Assembly (NCBI GenBank): GCA_963712815.1 | Contig: CAVQJL010000008.1 | Location: forward strand, 310,001-374,000 | Origin: RPQJ01 sp963712815 | GTDB taxonomy: Bacteria > Pseudomonadota > Gammaproteobacteria > Steroidobacterales > Steroidobacteraceae | Reading direction: 5' to 3' | DNA length: 64,000 nucleotides | Shown here: piece after piece, positions 18,764-27,837 of the stretch | Numbering within the stretch: position 1 is the stretch's first letter | Layout of the letters: every line of letters begins with the position of its first letter | The notes under the pieces: generated by a model | Databases searched by the model: none | The model's input: the letters and a program-made list of their open reading frames with translations, nothing else | Told to the model about the DNA's origin: nothing | Program-made: the position numbers and the translations under genes

Positions 18764-19134
18764 TTCTCGGCGGGACCCTTGTCCCCTTCACTGTCGAGCG
18801 TGAGTGTTACGTCGCCGGCCTGCCCGCCCTTCGGCGTGAACGTGATCAGGAAGCCCGGTGGCGGTCCGTCGTCCGGTGCGATCGCGAAGTCGTAGTTCTC
18901 TACCACCTCCGGCGGCAACGCGAACCCGAGCTGCGCCGCTGTCGCATACGTCCGGTTCGCCACGAAGAACTGCTGCTGCCGGGTGGCGATCTCCATCATC
19001 GCAGCCTGCGCTGCCGTGCGATTCCCGCGAATCACGTACTGCCGGTAGCTCGGGATGGCGATCGACGCCAGGATGGCCACGATCACGATCGTGATCATCA
19101 GCTCGATGAGCGTAAAACCCTTGTGCTTCTTCAT
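18754..19134 (-). CDS. pilE: PilE-type type IV pilin
   Basis: A 126-residue pilin starting MKKHKGFTLIELMITIVIVA. The class III leader is 5 residues (MKKHK) before G-FTLIE, with Glu5, then the long N-terminal helix AILASIAIPSYRQYVIRGNR. The ATG at 19134 is chosen because PilE homologues begin with this short leader; upstream in-frame codons add an unrelated extension. It is the first gene of the pilus operon here. Many relatives place pilE last, after pilY1. No clear promoter could be assigned in the 210-base gap to the divergent DUF4124 gene. Confidence 0.88.
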   Translation of the reverse strand: MKKHKGFTLIELMITIVIVAILASIAIPSYRQYVIRGNRTAAQAAMMEIATRQQQFFVANRTYATAAQLGFALPPEVVENYDFAIAPDDGPPPGFLITFTPKGGQAGDVTLTLDSEGDKGPAEKWK

Positions 19135-19344
19135 GACTGGTCCGGTGCCTCGCGGAGTGAGGCTAGGTTGCAGGAGCGGATCTTCCAACAGTTTCCCGAC
19201 GAGCGGCGGGCCGGGAGCGACGAACGGTCGACTGCTTCACATAATCGCAGCCCAGGCATGCCGCGGTGCGCGCCGCACGGCACTCTGGCGGCCTTCCGCG
19301 GTGGTCCTGCTACACTCGCCACCGCGCCAATGGAGACGGTAGTC

Positions 19345-19803
19345 ATGAGAAGGATGCAAGCGATCATCGCCGGGCTGCTGATGAGCGGCGCAGCTCTTGC
19401 CGGTGAGGTGTACGTGACCCGGGATGCCAGCGGCACCCCCGTGTACACGGACCGCCCAGCCACCCTGCCGGCCGAGAAGCTTGGCGTGAAGAGCAGTTCC
19501 ACCGACGCGTCCGAGGTGCAGGCGCGCTACGACGAGCAGATGCAGAAATACGCGGCCGACAGTGAAGCGTCCGCCAAGGCGCAGGCGCAGGCGACCGACA
19601 TCGCCAAGGCGCGCGAGATCACCGCCGAGGACCGCGCCAAGCGCTGCGTCGAGGCCCGGACCCGCTACGAGGCGACCCTCAACGCGATCCGTCTCTACGA
19701 GGAAGGCCCGGACGGGCAGCGCCGGTACCTGTCCTCCGAGGAGATCGACGGCACGCGCGCCGACGCCAAGAAGACCGTCGACGTGGTCTGCGCCGGCCTG
19801 TGA
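19345..19803 (+). CDS. DUF4124 domain secreted protein
   Basis: A 152-residue protein with a signal peptide (about 1-19, GAALA-GEVY) and the DUF4124 motif GEVYVTRDASGTPVYTDRPA at the start of the mature part, followed by a helical, Ala/Lys/Glu-rich region (about 55-120) and two conserved cysteines (KRCVEA, VVCAGL). The function of the domain is unknown. ATG at 19345 is chosen for GGAGAC upstream; the in-frame ATG at 19330 is possible. It overlaps the next gene by 4 bases (GTGA). Confidence 0.8.
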   Translation: MRRMQAIIAGLLMSGAALAGEVYVTRDASGTPVYTDRPATLPAEKLGVKSSSTDASEVQARYDEQMQKYAADSEASAKAQAQATDIAKAREITAEDRAKRCVEARTRYEATLNAIRLYEEGPDGQRRYLSSEEIDGTRADAKKTVDVVCAGL

Positions 19804-20723
19804 CAGACGCGCCTGAGGTGGACATCACCGCCGGCTTCATCGGGCTCGGCGCCATGGGGCGCGGCATGGCCCGCAACCTGCACCGCACCGGCCTGCTCAA
19901 GGCCGTCTGGAACCGCAACGCCTCGATCGCAACCGAGCTGGCCGCCGAGCTCGCGGTCCACGACGCCGCGAGCCCCGCCGATCTCGCCGGCCGCTGCGAC
20001 GTGGTGGTGCTTTGCGTCTCGGCCGACGCCGACGTGCTCGAGGTCGTGGACGCGATGGCCCCGGGCCTGCGCCCGGGCTCGATCGTCGTGGACTGCTCGA
20101 CCGTTTCCGCCGACACGGCCCGCGAGGCCGCGCGTCGGCTGGCAGCGAAGGGCGTGGAGTTCCTCGACGCGCCGGTCAGCGGCGGCGTCGAGGGCGCGCG
20201 CGACGCTAGGCTCGCGATCATGGTCGGTGGCTCCGCCGAGGCATTCGAGCGCGCCCGTCCGGTGCTGGCCGCCATGGGCCGCGCGGTCACGCACTTCGGG
20301 GCGAGCGGCGCGGGCCAGGCCGCCAAGGCCACCAACCAGATCATGTGCGCCGGCATCATCCAGGCGGTGGCCGAGGCGATGGCCTTCGCCAAGGCCGAGG
20401 GCCTGCCGCTCGACCGGCTGATCGACACCCTCGGCCAGGGCGCGGGCTCGAGCTGGTACTTCGTGCATCGCGCGCCGAACATGGTGCGTGACTCATACCC
20501 CCCAGGCTTCCGCGTCCGCCTGCACGAGAAGGACCTGCAGATCTGCCGCGACATGGCGGCGCGCCACGGCGTGCAGCTGCCGGTGATCGAGATGACGCTG
20601 CTGCACTACCGGCGGCTGATCGAGCAGGGCCACGGCGACGAGGACATCTCGACGATCTTCCGCCTCAAGGACGCGCTGTTCGCGGCCGGAGGCACTGCGG
20701 ACGGCGATCCGCCGCCTCGATGA
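19800..20723 (+). CDS. NAD(P)-dependent beta-hydroxyacid dehydrogenase (HIBADH family)
   Basis: A 307-residue enzyme of the 3-hydroxyisobutyrate/tartronate-semialdehyde dehydrogenase family. The Rossmann motif GFIGLGAMGRGMARNL starts near residue 12; the substrate-binding DAPVSGGVEGARDARL is near 122 and the catalytic lysine region GQAAKATNQIM near 177. It starts with GTG overlapping the DUF4124 stop and ends overlapping algZ by 4 bases. The exact hydroxyacid is not determined by sequence. Being in the algZ transcription unit is a curiosity of context, with no functional link visible. Confidence 0.85.
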   Translation: MTDAPEVDITAGFIGLGAMGRGMARNLHRTGLLKAVWNRNASIATELAAELAVHDAASPADLAGRCDVVVLCVSADADVLEVVDAMAPGLRPGSIVVDCSTVSADTAREAARRLAAKGVEFLDAPVSGGVEGARDARLAIMVGGSAEAFERARPVLAAMGRAVTHFGASGAGQAAKATNQIMCAGIIQAVAEAMAFAKAEGLPLDRLIDTLGQGAGSSWYFVHRAPNMVRDSYPPGFRVRLHEKDLQICRDMAARHGVQLPVIEMTLLHYRRLIEQGHGDEDISTIFRLKDALFAAGGTADGDPPPR

Positions 20724-21820
20724 GCGAGCGCGGCGCGGCGCCCGCCGGCGGCGGGCAGAGCGCTTACCTGCCGGACTTCTGCCGCGCCCCGGCGGTGCTC
20801 GCCATCGTGCTGGTCGCGGTGCTGCTCGCGGTGGTGCTTGCGCTCGCACGGCACGCAGCGCGCGGCGAGTTCTGGGTCGAGCTCGCGCGCACCTCCGTCT
20901 ACCTGCTCTGGACCGGCCTGCTGTGCGCCGCGGTGCTGTGCCGCTCGCGGCCCTGGCTCGCACGGCGCTCGCCCGCCGAGTCGTCGGCGGTGGCGCTGGT
21001 GCTGATCGTGCTTACGGTGGGCCTCGTCTCCGAGGGGGTGTACTGGTTCGGTCGCTGGTGGGAGGGCCGGATCGGCGTGCCCTCGGGCCTGTTCCCCGCC
21101 CGGCACTGGGCGTTCCTGCTGCCGAACCTCGGCATCGCCGCGATCGTCGGCGGCCTCACGCTGCGCTACTTCTACGTCGCTCACGAATGGAAGCGCAGCG
21201 TCGAGCTCGAGGCCCGCTCGCGCATCCGCGCGCTGCAGGCGCGCATCCGGCCGCACTTCCTCTTCAACAGCCTCAACACCATCGCCTCGCTCACGCGCAG
21301 CGCGCCCGAACGCGCCGAGGAAGCGATCGAGGACCTTGCCGACCTGTTCCGCGTGAGCCTCTCCGAGTCGCGCGCCCAGATCCCGCTGCGCGAGGAGCTC
21401 GAGGTGGCGCGGCTGTACCAGCGCATGGAGCAGCTGCGCCTCGGCGACCGCCTGCAGGTGCGCTGGCACGTGGGCGAGCTGCCGCCGCAGGCCATCGTCC
21501 CGAGCCTGCTGCTGCAGCCGCTGCTCGAGAACGCCATCGGCCACGGCATCGAGCCGCTGCCGGAAGGCGGCGTCGTGACCGTGGACGGCCGGCTCGACGG
21601 CGACGAGGTGGTGATCGAGATCGCCAATCCCGTCTCTGAGACTGCGCGCGCGGTGCGCAGCGGCAACCGCATGGCGCTCGACAACATCCGCCAGCGGCTC
21701 GAGCTCGCCTTCCCCGGTCGCGCCTCCGTCGAGGTCGCGGAACGCGACGCGCTCTACACGGTGACGCTGCGCTTCCCCGCAGTCGTCGAGACGGCGGGCG
21801 CCGCGGGCGGGCGGTGGTGA
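20720..21820 (+). CDS. algZ: AlgZ/LytS-type sensor histidine kinase
   Basis: A 366-residue membrane kinase: four predicted transmembrane helices (about 25-155), then the His_kinase domain with phospho-acceptor motif RIRPHFLFNSLNTIASL (about residues 173-189) and the ATP-binding N box LLQPLLENAIGHGIEPL. The class lacks the usual dimerisation domain. It pairs with the LytTR regulator 37 bases downstream. In Pseudomonas the AlgZ-AlgR pair controls alginate and twitching motility, and a pilus minor-pilin operon does lie nearby here; that link is inference. Confidence 0.9.
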   Translation: MSERGAAPAGGGQSAYLPDFCRAPAVLAIVLVAVLLAVVLALARHAARGEFWVELARTSVYLLWTGLLCAAVLCRSRPWLARRSPAESSAVALVLIVLTVGLVSEGVYWFGRWWEGRIGVPSGLFPARHWAFLLPNLGIAAIVGGLTLRYFYVAHEWKRSVELEARSRIRALQARIRPHFLFNSLNTIASLTRSAPERAEEAIEDLADLFRVSLSESRAQIPLREELEVARLYQRMEQLRLGDRLQVRWHVGELPPQAIVPSLLLQPLLENAIGHGIEPLPEGGVVTVDGRLDGDEVVIEIANPVSETARAVRSGNRMALDNIRQRLELAFPGRASVEVAERDALYTVTLRFPAVVETAGAAGGRW

Positions 21821-21857
21821 CAGGGCGGGCCGCGCCGACGCAGAATGCCGCCCGCCC

Positions 21858-22625
21858 ATGATGGACACCGCTCCCGAGTCCGACCGCATACGCCTGCTGA
21901 TCGTCGACGACGAGTCGCCGGCACGCGAGCGGCTGCGCCACCTGCTCGAGGACCTCAGCGAGGTCGCGGTCGTCGGCGAGGCGACCAACGGCAACGAGGC
22001 GGTCGCGCTGTGCGAGCGCCTCGCGCCCGACGTGGTGCTGCTCGACATCCGCATGCCGGGCATGGACGGCATCGAGGCGGCCCGCCACCTGACCGCCTTC
22101 GACGATCCGCCGGCGGTGATCTTCACCACGGCCTACGACGAGCACGCGCTCGAGGCGTTCGAGGCGCAGGCGGTGGGCTACCTGCTGAAACCCGTGCGCC
22201 GCGAGAAACTGGTCCGGGCCGTGCGCCACGCCGCGCGCGTCGCCTCGCCGCAGCTGCTCCGGCTCGCCGAGCAGTCGCAGCTGGGGCGCCGGCGCACGCA
22301 GCTCTGCGTGCGCATCGGCCATCGGGTCAGCATGATTCCACTGGAGGACGTGCTCTATTTCGCCGCGGGACAGAAGTACGTGACGGTCCACCACCGTGGC
22401 GGCGAGGGGCTGATCGAGGAGTCGCTGCGGGCGCTCGCGGCCGAGTTCGCGCCCGACTTCGTGCGCATCCACCGCAACTCGCTGGTCGCCGTCCGGCACG
22501 TGACCGCCGTGGAGCGCAATGCCGAGGGACAGTACCTCGTGCGGATCGCGGGCTCGGGTGCGCCGCTGCCGGTGAGCCGTCGCCATGCCGCTCAGGCGCT
22601 GCGCCAGCTTAGAGGGGGCCACTGA
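21858..22625 (+). CDS. algR: LytTR-family response regulator AlgR
   Basis: A 255-residue regulator. The receiver domain (about 10-125) has the acidic pair DDE, the phosphorylation site in DVVLLDIRMPGMDGIE and the conserved Lys in YLLKPVRREKL. The C-terminal LytTR DNA-binding domain (about 150-250) includes LEDVLYFAAGQKYVTVHH and FVRIHRNSLVAVRHV. It follows algZ and precedes the AI-2E permease and hemC, the same algR-hemC proximity as in Pseudomonas. Confidence 0.92.
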   Translation: MMDTAPESDRIRLLIVDDESPARERLRHLLEDLSEVAVVGEATNGNEAVALCERLAPDVVLLDIRMPGMDGIEAARHLTAFDDPPAVIFTTAYDEHALEAFEAQAVGYLLKPVRREKLVRAVRHAARVASPQLLRLAEQSQLGRRRTQLCVRIGHRVSMIPLEDVLYFAAGQKYVTVHHRGGEGLIEESLRALAAEFAPDFVRIHRNSLVAVRHVTAVERNAEGQYLVRIAGSGAPLPVSRRHAAQALRQLRGGH

Positions 22626-23759
22626 GTGGGCAAGCCCAGCGACGAGTTCGGCGAATCGACCGTGACGCTCCCGGACCCGGCAGAGGCGTCCGAGCGGCGC
22701 CTGTACGCGCGCCTCGGAGGGCTGCTGCTCGCCGCCGCCCTCGGCTACCTCGTGTGGCGCATCGTCACGCCACTGTGGCAGCCGCTGGTATGGGCGCTGC
22801 TGCTCGGCGGCCTGCTGGCGCCGCTCAACCTGCGCCTCACGCAGCGCCTCGGCGGGCGGGTGCGGCTCGCCAGCTCGATCACCACGCTGCTGACCGTCGT
22901 GCTCTTCATGGTGCCGCTCGCGATCACGGCCGGTGCCGTCGGGGCCCAGGCCGCGCAGTTGCTGCGCCGGTTGGAGGCGCGGGTACCGGGCCGTGGAGAG
23001 GCCTCCGATTTCGACCTCGAGAAGCTTCCCTGGATCGGCGAGGCCGTGCTGTGGATCGAGGCGAACACCGGCCTGACCCTCCTGCAGCTGCAGGAGTGGG
23101 TCACCGAGGGATTGCAGCGCCTGCTCCAGCTGGTGATGTCCTCGGGCGGATCGTTCGTGATGGGCGCGCTCGGCACCACGGTCAGCTTCGTGATGATGCT
23201 GTTCGTGCTGTTCTTCGTGCTGCGCGACGGCCCAGCGATGGCGCAGCAGGTCGTGAGCCTGCTGCCGATCGAGGGCAGGCGCCGCGCCCTTCTGCAGCGG
23301 CACCTCACGGACATGACCCGCGCCGTGTTCCTCGGCCTCGGCCTCACCGCCGTCGCGCAGGGCGTGCTGCTCGGCGTCGGCTTCTGGATCGCCGGCCTGC
23401 CCTCCCCGCTGGTGTTCGGCGTGCTCGGCGTCATCCTCGCGCTCGTGCCGATGGTGGGCCCGGCGCTGCTGTGGATCCCGGGCGCGATCTGGCTCGCCGC
23501 GCGCGGCGAGACGGGCTACGCGATCTTCCTCGCGCTGTGGGGCTCGATCGTCGTCGGCCTCGTGGACAACCTGCTGCGCCCGCTGCTGATCTCCGGGCGC
23601 GCCGAAGTGCCGACCCTGGCCGTGTTCGTCGGCGTCATCGGCGGCCTCGCTGCCTTCGGTTTCATTGGCTTGTTCCTCGGCCCGATCGTGCTCGGCCTGC
23701 TGATCGCGCTGTTCCGCTTCGAGCTCGAGCGACGCAAGGTCGAGGAAGGCGACGCCTGA
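22626..23759 (+). CDS. AI-2E family transporter (PerM/YdiK-like)
   Basis: A 377-residue polytopic membrane protein of the AI-2E exporter superfamily. Hydrophobic segments flank a soluble middle part, and the family core GLTAVAQGVLLGVGFWIAGL and IPGAIWLAARGETGYAIF with the C-terminal FGFIGLFLGPIVLGLLIALF are clear. It starts with GTG immediately after the algR stop (no gap), so it is probably translationally coupled. Members range from signal exporters to Na+(Li+)/H+ antiporters; the substrate cannot be assigned here. Confidence 0.88.
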   Translation: MGKPSDEFGESTVTLPDPAEASERRLYARLGGLLLAAALGYLVWRIVTPLWQPLVWALLLGGLLAPLNLRLTQRLGGRVRLASSITTLLTVVLFMVPLAITAGAVGAQAAQLLRRLEARVPGRGEASDFDLEKLPWIGEAVLWIEANTGLTLLQLQEWVTEGLQRLLQLVMSSGGSFVMGALGTTVSFVMMLFVLFFVLRDGPAMAQQVVSLLPIEGRRRALLQRHLTDMTRAVFLGLGLTAVAQGVLLGVGFWIAGLPSPLVFGVLGVILALVPMVGPALLWIPGAIWLAARGETGYAIFLALWGSIVVGLVDNLLRPLLISGRAEVPTLAVFVGVIGGLAAFGFIGLFLGPIVLGLLIALFRFELERRKVEEGDA

Positions 23760-23782
23760 GCTTCCGTTTCCTGGAGAACGCC

Positions 23783-24724
23783 TTGTCGAACCCGCTACGC
23801 ATCGCCACCCGCCGCAGCCAGCTCGCGCTCTGGCAGGCCGAACACGTCGCGGCCCTGCTGCGCGCCGCCCACCCGGAACTCCCGGTCGAACTCGTGCCGA
23901 TGACCACGCAGGGCGACCGCGTGCAGGACCGCGCGCTCGCCGAGGTGGGCGGCAAGGGCCTGTTCGTAAAGGAGCTCGAGGTGGCCATGCAGGAGGGCCG
24001 GGCCGACATCGCCGTGCACTCCATGAAGGACGTGCCGAGCGAGCTGCCGCCGGGCTTCTGCATCGCGGCCGTGCTGCCGCGCGCCAACCCGCTCGACGCG
24101 TTCCTGTCGCTGCGCCACGCCCGCTTCGCGGACCTGCCCGACGGTGCGCGGGTCGGCACCTCGAGCCCGCGGCGCCAGGCGCAGCTGCGGCATGCCCGAC
24201 CGGACCTGCGCCTCGAGCTGCTGCGCGGCAACGTGGACACGCGCCTGCGCCGCCTCGAGGAAGGCGCGCTCGACGCGATCCTGCTCGCCTGCGCCGGCCT
24301 CGAGCGCCTCGGCCTCGGCGCGCGCATCACCCAGCAGCTCGACCTCGACCTGTCGCTGCCGGCCGTCGGGCAGGGCGTGATCGGCATCGAGTGCCGCGAG
24401 GACGACGCGTCGAGCCGCCGGGCGCTCGCGGCGCTGCACCACGAGGAATCCTTCGTGCGCCTGCGCGCCGAGCGCGCCTACGCGCAGGCACTGGGCGGAA
24501 GCTGCCACTCGCCGATCGCGGCGCATGCGCAGCTTGCCGGCGACGCGCTCGAGCTGCGCGGCTTCGTCGGCGCGCCCGACGGCGGCGAGGTGTACCGCGA
24601 CGCGGAGCGCGGCCTTGCGGCCGACGCGGAGGCGATGGGCCGCCGGCTGGCCGCGCGGATGCAGGCGGCTGGCGCGGGGGCACTGCTCGAGCGCCTCGCG
24701 CACGAGGCCACGGCGGCCTCGTGA
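23783..24724 (+). CDS. hemC: Porphobilinogen deaminase (hydroxymethylbilane synthase)
   Basis: A 313-residue enzyme joining four porphobilinogens into hydroxymethylbilane. IATRRSQLALWQAEHV at the N-terminus, DIAVHSMKDVPSELP with the catalytic Asp, VGTSSPRRQAQL for substrate binding and the dipyrromethane-cofactor Cys at about 241 (ALGGSCHSPIAA) are present. The start is TTG at 23783 with GGAG seven bases upstream; this gives exactly the usual length. It overlaps hemD by 4 bases (GTGA). Confidence 0.97.
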   Translation: MSNPLRIATRRSQLALWQAEHVAALLRAAHPELPVELVPMTTQGDRVQDRALAEVGGKGLFVKELEVAMQEGRADIAVHSMKDVPSELPPGFCIAAVLPRANPLDAFLSLRHARFADLPDGARVGTSSPRRQAQLRHARPDLRLELLRGNVDTRLRRLEEGALDAILLACAGLERLGLGARITQQLDLDLSLPAVGQGVIGIECREDDASSRRALAALHHEESFVRLRAERAYAQALGGSCHSPIAAHAQLAGDALELRGFVGAPDGGEVYRDAERGLAADAEAMGRRLAARMQAAGAGALLERLAHEATAAS

Positions 24725-25518
24725 CCGGATCGCTCGCCGGCGTGACCGTCGTCGTCACGCGGCCGCGCGCACAGGCGACGCGGTTCGCTGCGCTGGTCAG
24801 CGAGGCGGGCGCCACGCCGCTGCTGCTGCCGGCGCTCGAGATCGATCCGGTCGAGCTCGACGCCGAGGCGCGCGCACGGCTCGCGCCCGACGCCTTCGAC
24901 TGGACGATCTACACGAGCGCCAACGCGGTGGAGTCGTCGTGGCGGCAACTGCCGCACCCAGCGCGCACGCGCGTCGCGGCGGTCGGTCGCGGCACGGCGC
25001 GCGCGCTCGCGGAGCGCGGCGTCGTCGTGCAGGCCGTGCCTGGAGCGACGGCGGACTCGGAAGGGCTGCTCGCCCTCGAGCCGTTCGCGCGCGTCGCCGG
25101 GCAGCGCATCCTGGTCCTCAAGGGCGAGGGCGGCCGCACGCTGCTGCGCGAGGAGCTGGAGCGGCGCGGGGCCACCGTCGCGACCGGCGACCTGTACCGG
25201 CGCGTGCCCGCCGTCCCGGACCCGAGCTCGCTCGCCGAGCTGCAACGCGCCTGCGGCGCGGGGCCGGTCGTGGTCGCCGTCACCAGCGCCGAATCGCTGG
25301 CCGCGTTGCTCGGGGCCGTCCCCGACGCGCGGCTGCCGGGCCTGCGCGACGCCACGTTGCTGGTGCCGGGCGAGCGGGTCGCGGCGTCGGCGAGGTCACA
25401 CGACTGGCGCGGGCCATTGCGGATCGCCGCGAGCGCTGAGGACGCGGCGATGGCCGCGGCGCTGCCCGGATCCGTCGCGCCGGGCGACCCGCCGGACGGA
25501 CGTTCCGTGCCGCCGTGA
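24721..25518 (+). CDS. hemD: Uroporphyrinogen-III synthase
   Basis: A 265-residue HemD that closes and inverts ring D of hydroxymethylbilane. Weakly conserved family features are visible: VTVVVTRPRAQATRFAALV at the start, DWTIYTSANAVESSW, VAAVGRGTARAL, ILVLKGEGGRTLLREEL and VVVAVTSAESLAALL. The GTG start at 24721 overlaps the hemC stop. A Pro/Asp-rich tail of about 20 residues extends past the usual end. The hemX gene follows after 39 bases. Confidence 0.93.
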   Translation: MTGSLAGVTVVVTRPRAQATRFAALVSEAGATPLLLPALEIDPVELDAEARARLAPDAFDWTIYTSANAVESSWRQLPHPARTRVAAVGRGTARALAERGVVVQAVPGATADSEGLLALEPFARVAGQRILVLKGEGGRTLLREELERRGATVATGDLYRRVPAVPDPSSLAELQRACGAGPVVVAVTSAESLAALLGAVPDARLPGLRDATLLVPGERVAASARSHDWRGPLRIAASAEDAAMAAALPGSVAPGDPPDGRSVPP

Positions 25519-25557
25519 TAGCATCCGCGGGCCCTCGCCGCCCGCGATTCCACGCCG

Positions 25558-26616
25558 ATGTCCGCCGAAATCGAATCCCTTTCCACCGACCTCAATGCGC
25601 GCCGCCCGGGCCGGGGCGTGAGCCCGATGCTGGTGGCGCTCGCCGTGCTCGGCCTGCTGCTCGCCCTCTACGCGAACTGGCGCATCGAGCGCCACGACAC
25701 GCGCTACGATCGGCTGCGCGGCCAGATCGCGGAGCTGCGCGCCACGCAGGACAAGCTCGACGGGCGGCTGCAGTGGCTAACGGCGGATCTCGAATCGAGC
25801 CGCGCCACGTGGCGCAACGAGTTGCAGGGGCTGCGCGAGGTGCCCGCGCAGGTCGAGGAACTCGGCCGGAGCGTCGAGGAGCTGCGGGCGCGCACCGACG
25901 CGCCGCAGCGCGCATGGGTGCGCGCCGAGGCCCTGTACCTGCTCGAGCTCGCCGAGCGGCGTATCGAACTCGAGGGCGACGTGCAGACCGCGATTGCAGC
26001 GATGGAGTCGGCCGACGGACGGCTGGCCACGCTCGACGACACGGCGCTGCTCGAGGTGCGGGCGAAGCTGGGCACCGAGATCGCCGGACTGCGCGCCGTG
26101 CAGCTGCCCGAGCTGGCCGAGATCCTGAATCGCATCGGCCGGCTGGAGGATGCCGTGCCCACGCTGCCGGTCATCGGCATGCCGGTGTCGGAAGTGCGGC
26201 GCACGCGACGGGAGGTCGAGGCGGATGGGGCCCTGGCGCGCGCGTGGAGGCGCATCGGGCAGGCGGCGCGCGACCTCGTCTCGCTGCGGCGCATCGAGCC
26301 TGCCACCGCCCGCCTCGTGACGCAGGAGGAGGACTCGCTGCGGCGCCAGCACCTCGAGTTGCTGCTGTTCTCCGCGCGTATCGCGGCTATGCGACCCGAC
26401 GGCGCCGCCTTCGCCCAGTCGCTGCGCGCGGCCGGCGCGTGGATCGAGCAGTACTTCGATACCGCGCGCCCGGAAGTCGCCGGCGCCCTGGCCGAGATCG
26501 CGGCGCTCGCGGAGATCAACATCGACCCGGCGCTGCCGCGCGTCGGTGAAGCGGGCAGCCTCCTGCAGTCCGTCATCCGCGCCAGCGCTCCGCCGCCCAG
26601 CGCGCCGAAACCATGA
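25558..26616 (+). CDS. hemX: HemX family membrane protein
   Basis: A 352-residue HemX: a cytoplasmic N-terminus, one transmembrane helix (about 21-41, VALAVLGLLLALYANW) and a coiled-coil-rich periplasmic part (about 50-120) followed by the HemX core (RAWVRAEALYLLELAERRIE, then QEEDSLRRQHLELLLFSAR). Although often labelled uroporphyrinogen-III methyltransferase, it has no methyltransferase domain; the role is a membrane accessory factor of tetrapyrrole synthesis. It overlaps hemY by 4 bases (ATGA). A TAGCAT box at 25519-25524 may give it its own promoter. Confidence 0.9.
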   Translation: MSAEIESLSTDLNARRPGRGVSPMLVALAVLGLLLALYANWRIERHDTRYDRLRGQIAELRATQDKLDGRLQWLTADLESSRATWRNELQGLREVPAQVEELGRSVEELRARTDAPQRAWVRAEALYLLELAERRIELEGDVQTAIAAMESADGRLATLDDTALLEVRAKLGTEIAGLRAVQLPELAEILNRIGRLEDAVPTLPVIGMPVSEVRRTRREVEADGALARAWRRIGQAARDLVSLRRIEPATARLVTQEEDSLRRQHLELLLFSARIAAMRPDGAAFAQSLRAAGAWIEQYFDTARPEVAGALAEIAALAEINIDPALPRVGEAGSLLQSVIRASAPPPSAPKP

Positions 26617-27821
26617 GAGGCGCCGTGATCGCCGCTCTGGCGCTCGTCGGCGGCGGGCTGCTGGCGCACCTGCTGCTCACGGACCCCGGCTACGTCGCGA
26701 TCCGCCTCGGGCGCACGCTGTTCGAGACCACGCTGCCCGTGTTCGTGCTGCTGGTTGCGGGCGCCTACGCCGTCGCGGCCCTGCTGATGCGCGCGTTTGC
26801 GTCGCGCCGGCGGCTCGCGCAGTTGCGCGCCGAGCGGCGGCGGCGGCGCGCCCGCGACGACACGCAACGCGGCGTACTCGAACTCGCCGCCGGCCAGTGG
26901 AAGAGCGCCGAGGAACTGCTGAGCCGGGCGGCGCCGGACTCGGACTCCCCGGCCGCGAACTACCTGGTGGCGGCGCGCGCCGCCGACCTCCTCGACGCCA
27001 CCGACCGCCGCGACGAATGGCTGTCGCGTGCCCAGGAGGAAGCGCCCGAGGCGCGGGCGGCGGCACTCATCACGCTCGCGGAGATGCAGATGCGGCGGGG
27101 CCAGGACGAGGCGGCCCTGCAGACCCTAGAACAGCTCGACGCCTCCGGCGACCTCAACTCGCGCGGCCTCGAACTGATGGCACGGCTGTGCCAACAGCTC
27201 GGCCGTAGCGACCGGCTGCGGCAGCTCGCGCCGCGGCTGCAGGCGACCAAGGAACTGCCGCAGGCACAGGTCGACGAGCTGCTCGCGGTCGTGAGGCTGG
27301 CGGACGTGCGCTCCGCCGCCGAGCGGCGCGACGCGGCCGCGCTCGAGAAGGCGTGGTCCGACGTGCCGCGCGCGGCCCGCAAGCTGCCGCAGTCCGTCGC
27401 GGCCTACGCGCGCGCCGCCATGGCCTGCGGCGACCATCCGGCGGCCGAGCGCGCGCTGCGGGAGCTGATCGAGCAGTCCCCGGACACGAGCGCCATCCGC
27501 CTGTACGGCGAGCTGGTCCTCGACAACCCGCTCGTGCCGCTCGAACGCGCCGAGGGCTGGCTGCGCCAGCGCCCCGAGGACCCCGAACTGCTGGCGAGCT
27601 GCGCCCGCCTGTGCCTGCGGGCCGAGCTCTTCGGCAAGGCCCGTAGCTACCTGGAGGTCAGCCTCGCGCGGCGACCCAACGCGGAGAACAGCCTGATCCT
27701 CGCCGACCTGCTCGAGCAGATGGGCGAGCGCGACGCGGCTGCTCGCTGCCTGCGTGAATCCGTGACGCGCTCGGTCGGCCGGCGACCCAACCTGCCGCGC
27801 GTGCGCCTGCGGCGGCACTGA
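26613..27821 (+). CDS. hemY: HemY, TPR-containing membrane protein
   Basis: A 402-residue protein with two N-terminal membrane helices (about 5-22 and 42-64), an Arg-rich stretch RRLAQLRAERRRRRARDD, and tetratricopeptide-like helical repeats to the end. The N-terminal GYVAIRLGRTLFETTLPVFV is the HemY_N signature. It is the proteobacterial HemY of the hemCDXY operon, unrelated to the protoporphyrinogen oxidase also called HemY. Its biochemical role remains unclear in the family. Confidence 0.9.
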   Translation: MRGAVIAALALVGGGLLAHLLLTDPGYVAIRLGRTLFETTLPVFVLLVAGAYAVAALLMRAFASRRRLAQLRAERRRRRARDDTQRGVLELAAGQWKSAEELLSRAAPDSDSPAANYLVAARAADLLDATDRRDEWLSRAQEEAPEARAAALITLAEMQMRRGQDEAALQTLEQLDASGDLNSRGLELMARLCQQLGRSDRLRQLAPRLQATKELPQAQVDELLAVVRLADVRSAAERRDAAALEKAWSDVPRAARKLPQSVAAYARAAMACGDHPAAERALRELIEQSPDTSAIRLYGELVLDNPLVPLERAEGWLRQRPEDPELLASCARLCLRAELFGKARSYLEVSLARRPNAENSLILADLLEQMGERDAAARCLRESVTRSVGRRPNLPRVRLRRH

Positions 27822-27837
27822 GGCGGGGCGCGTCGGG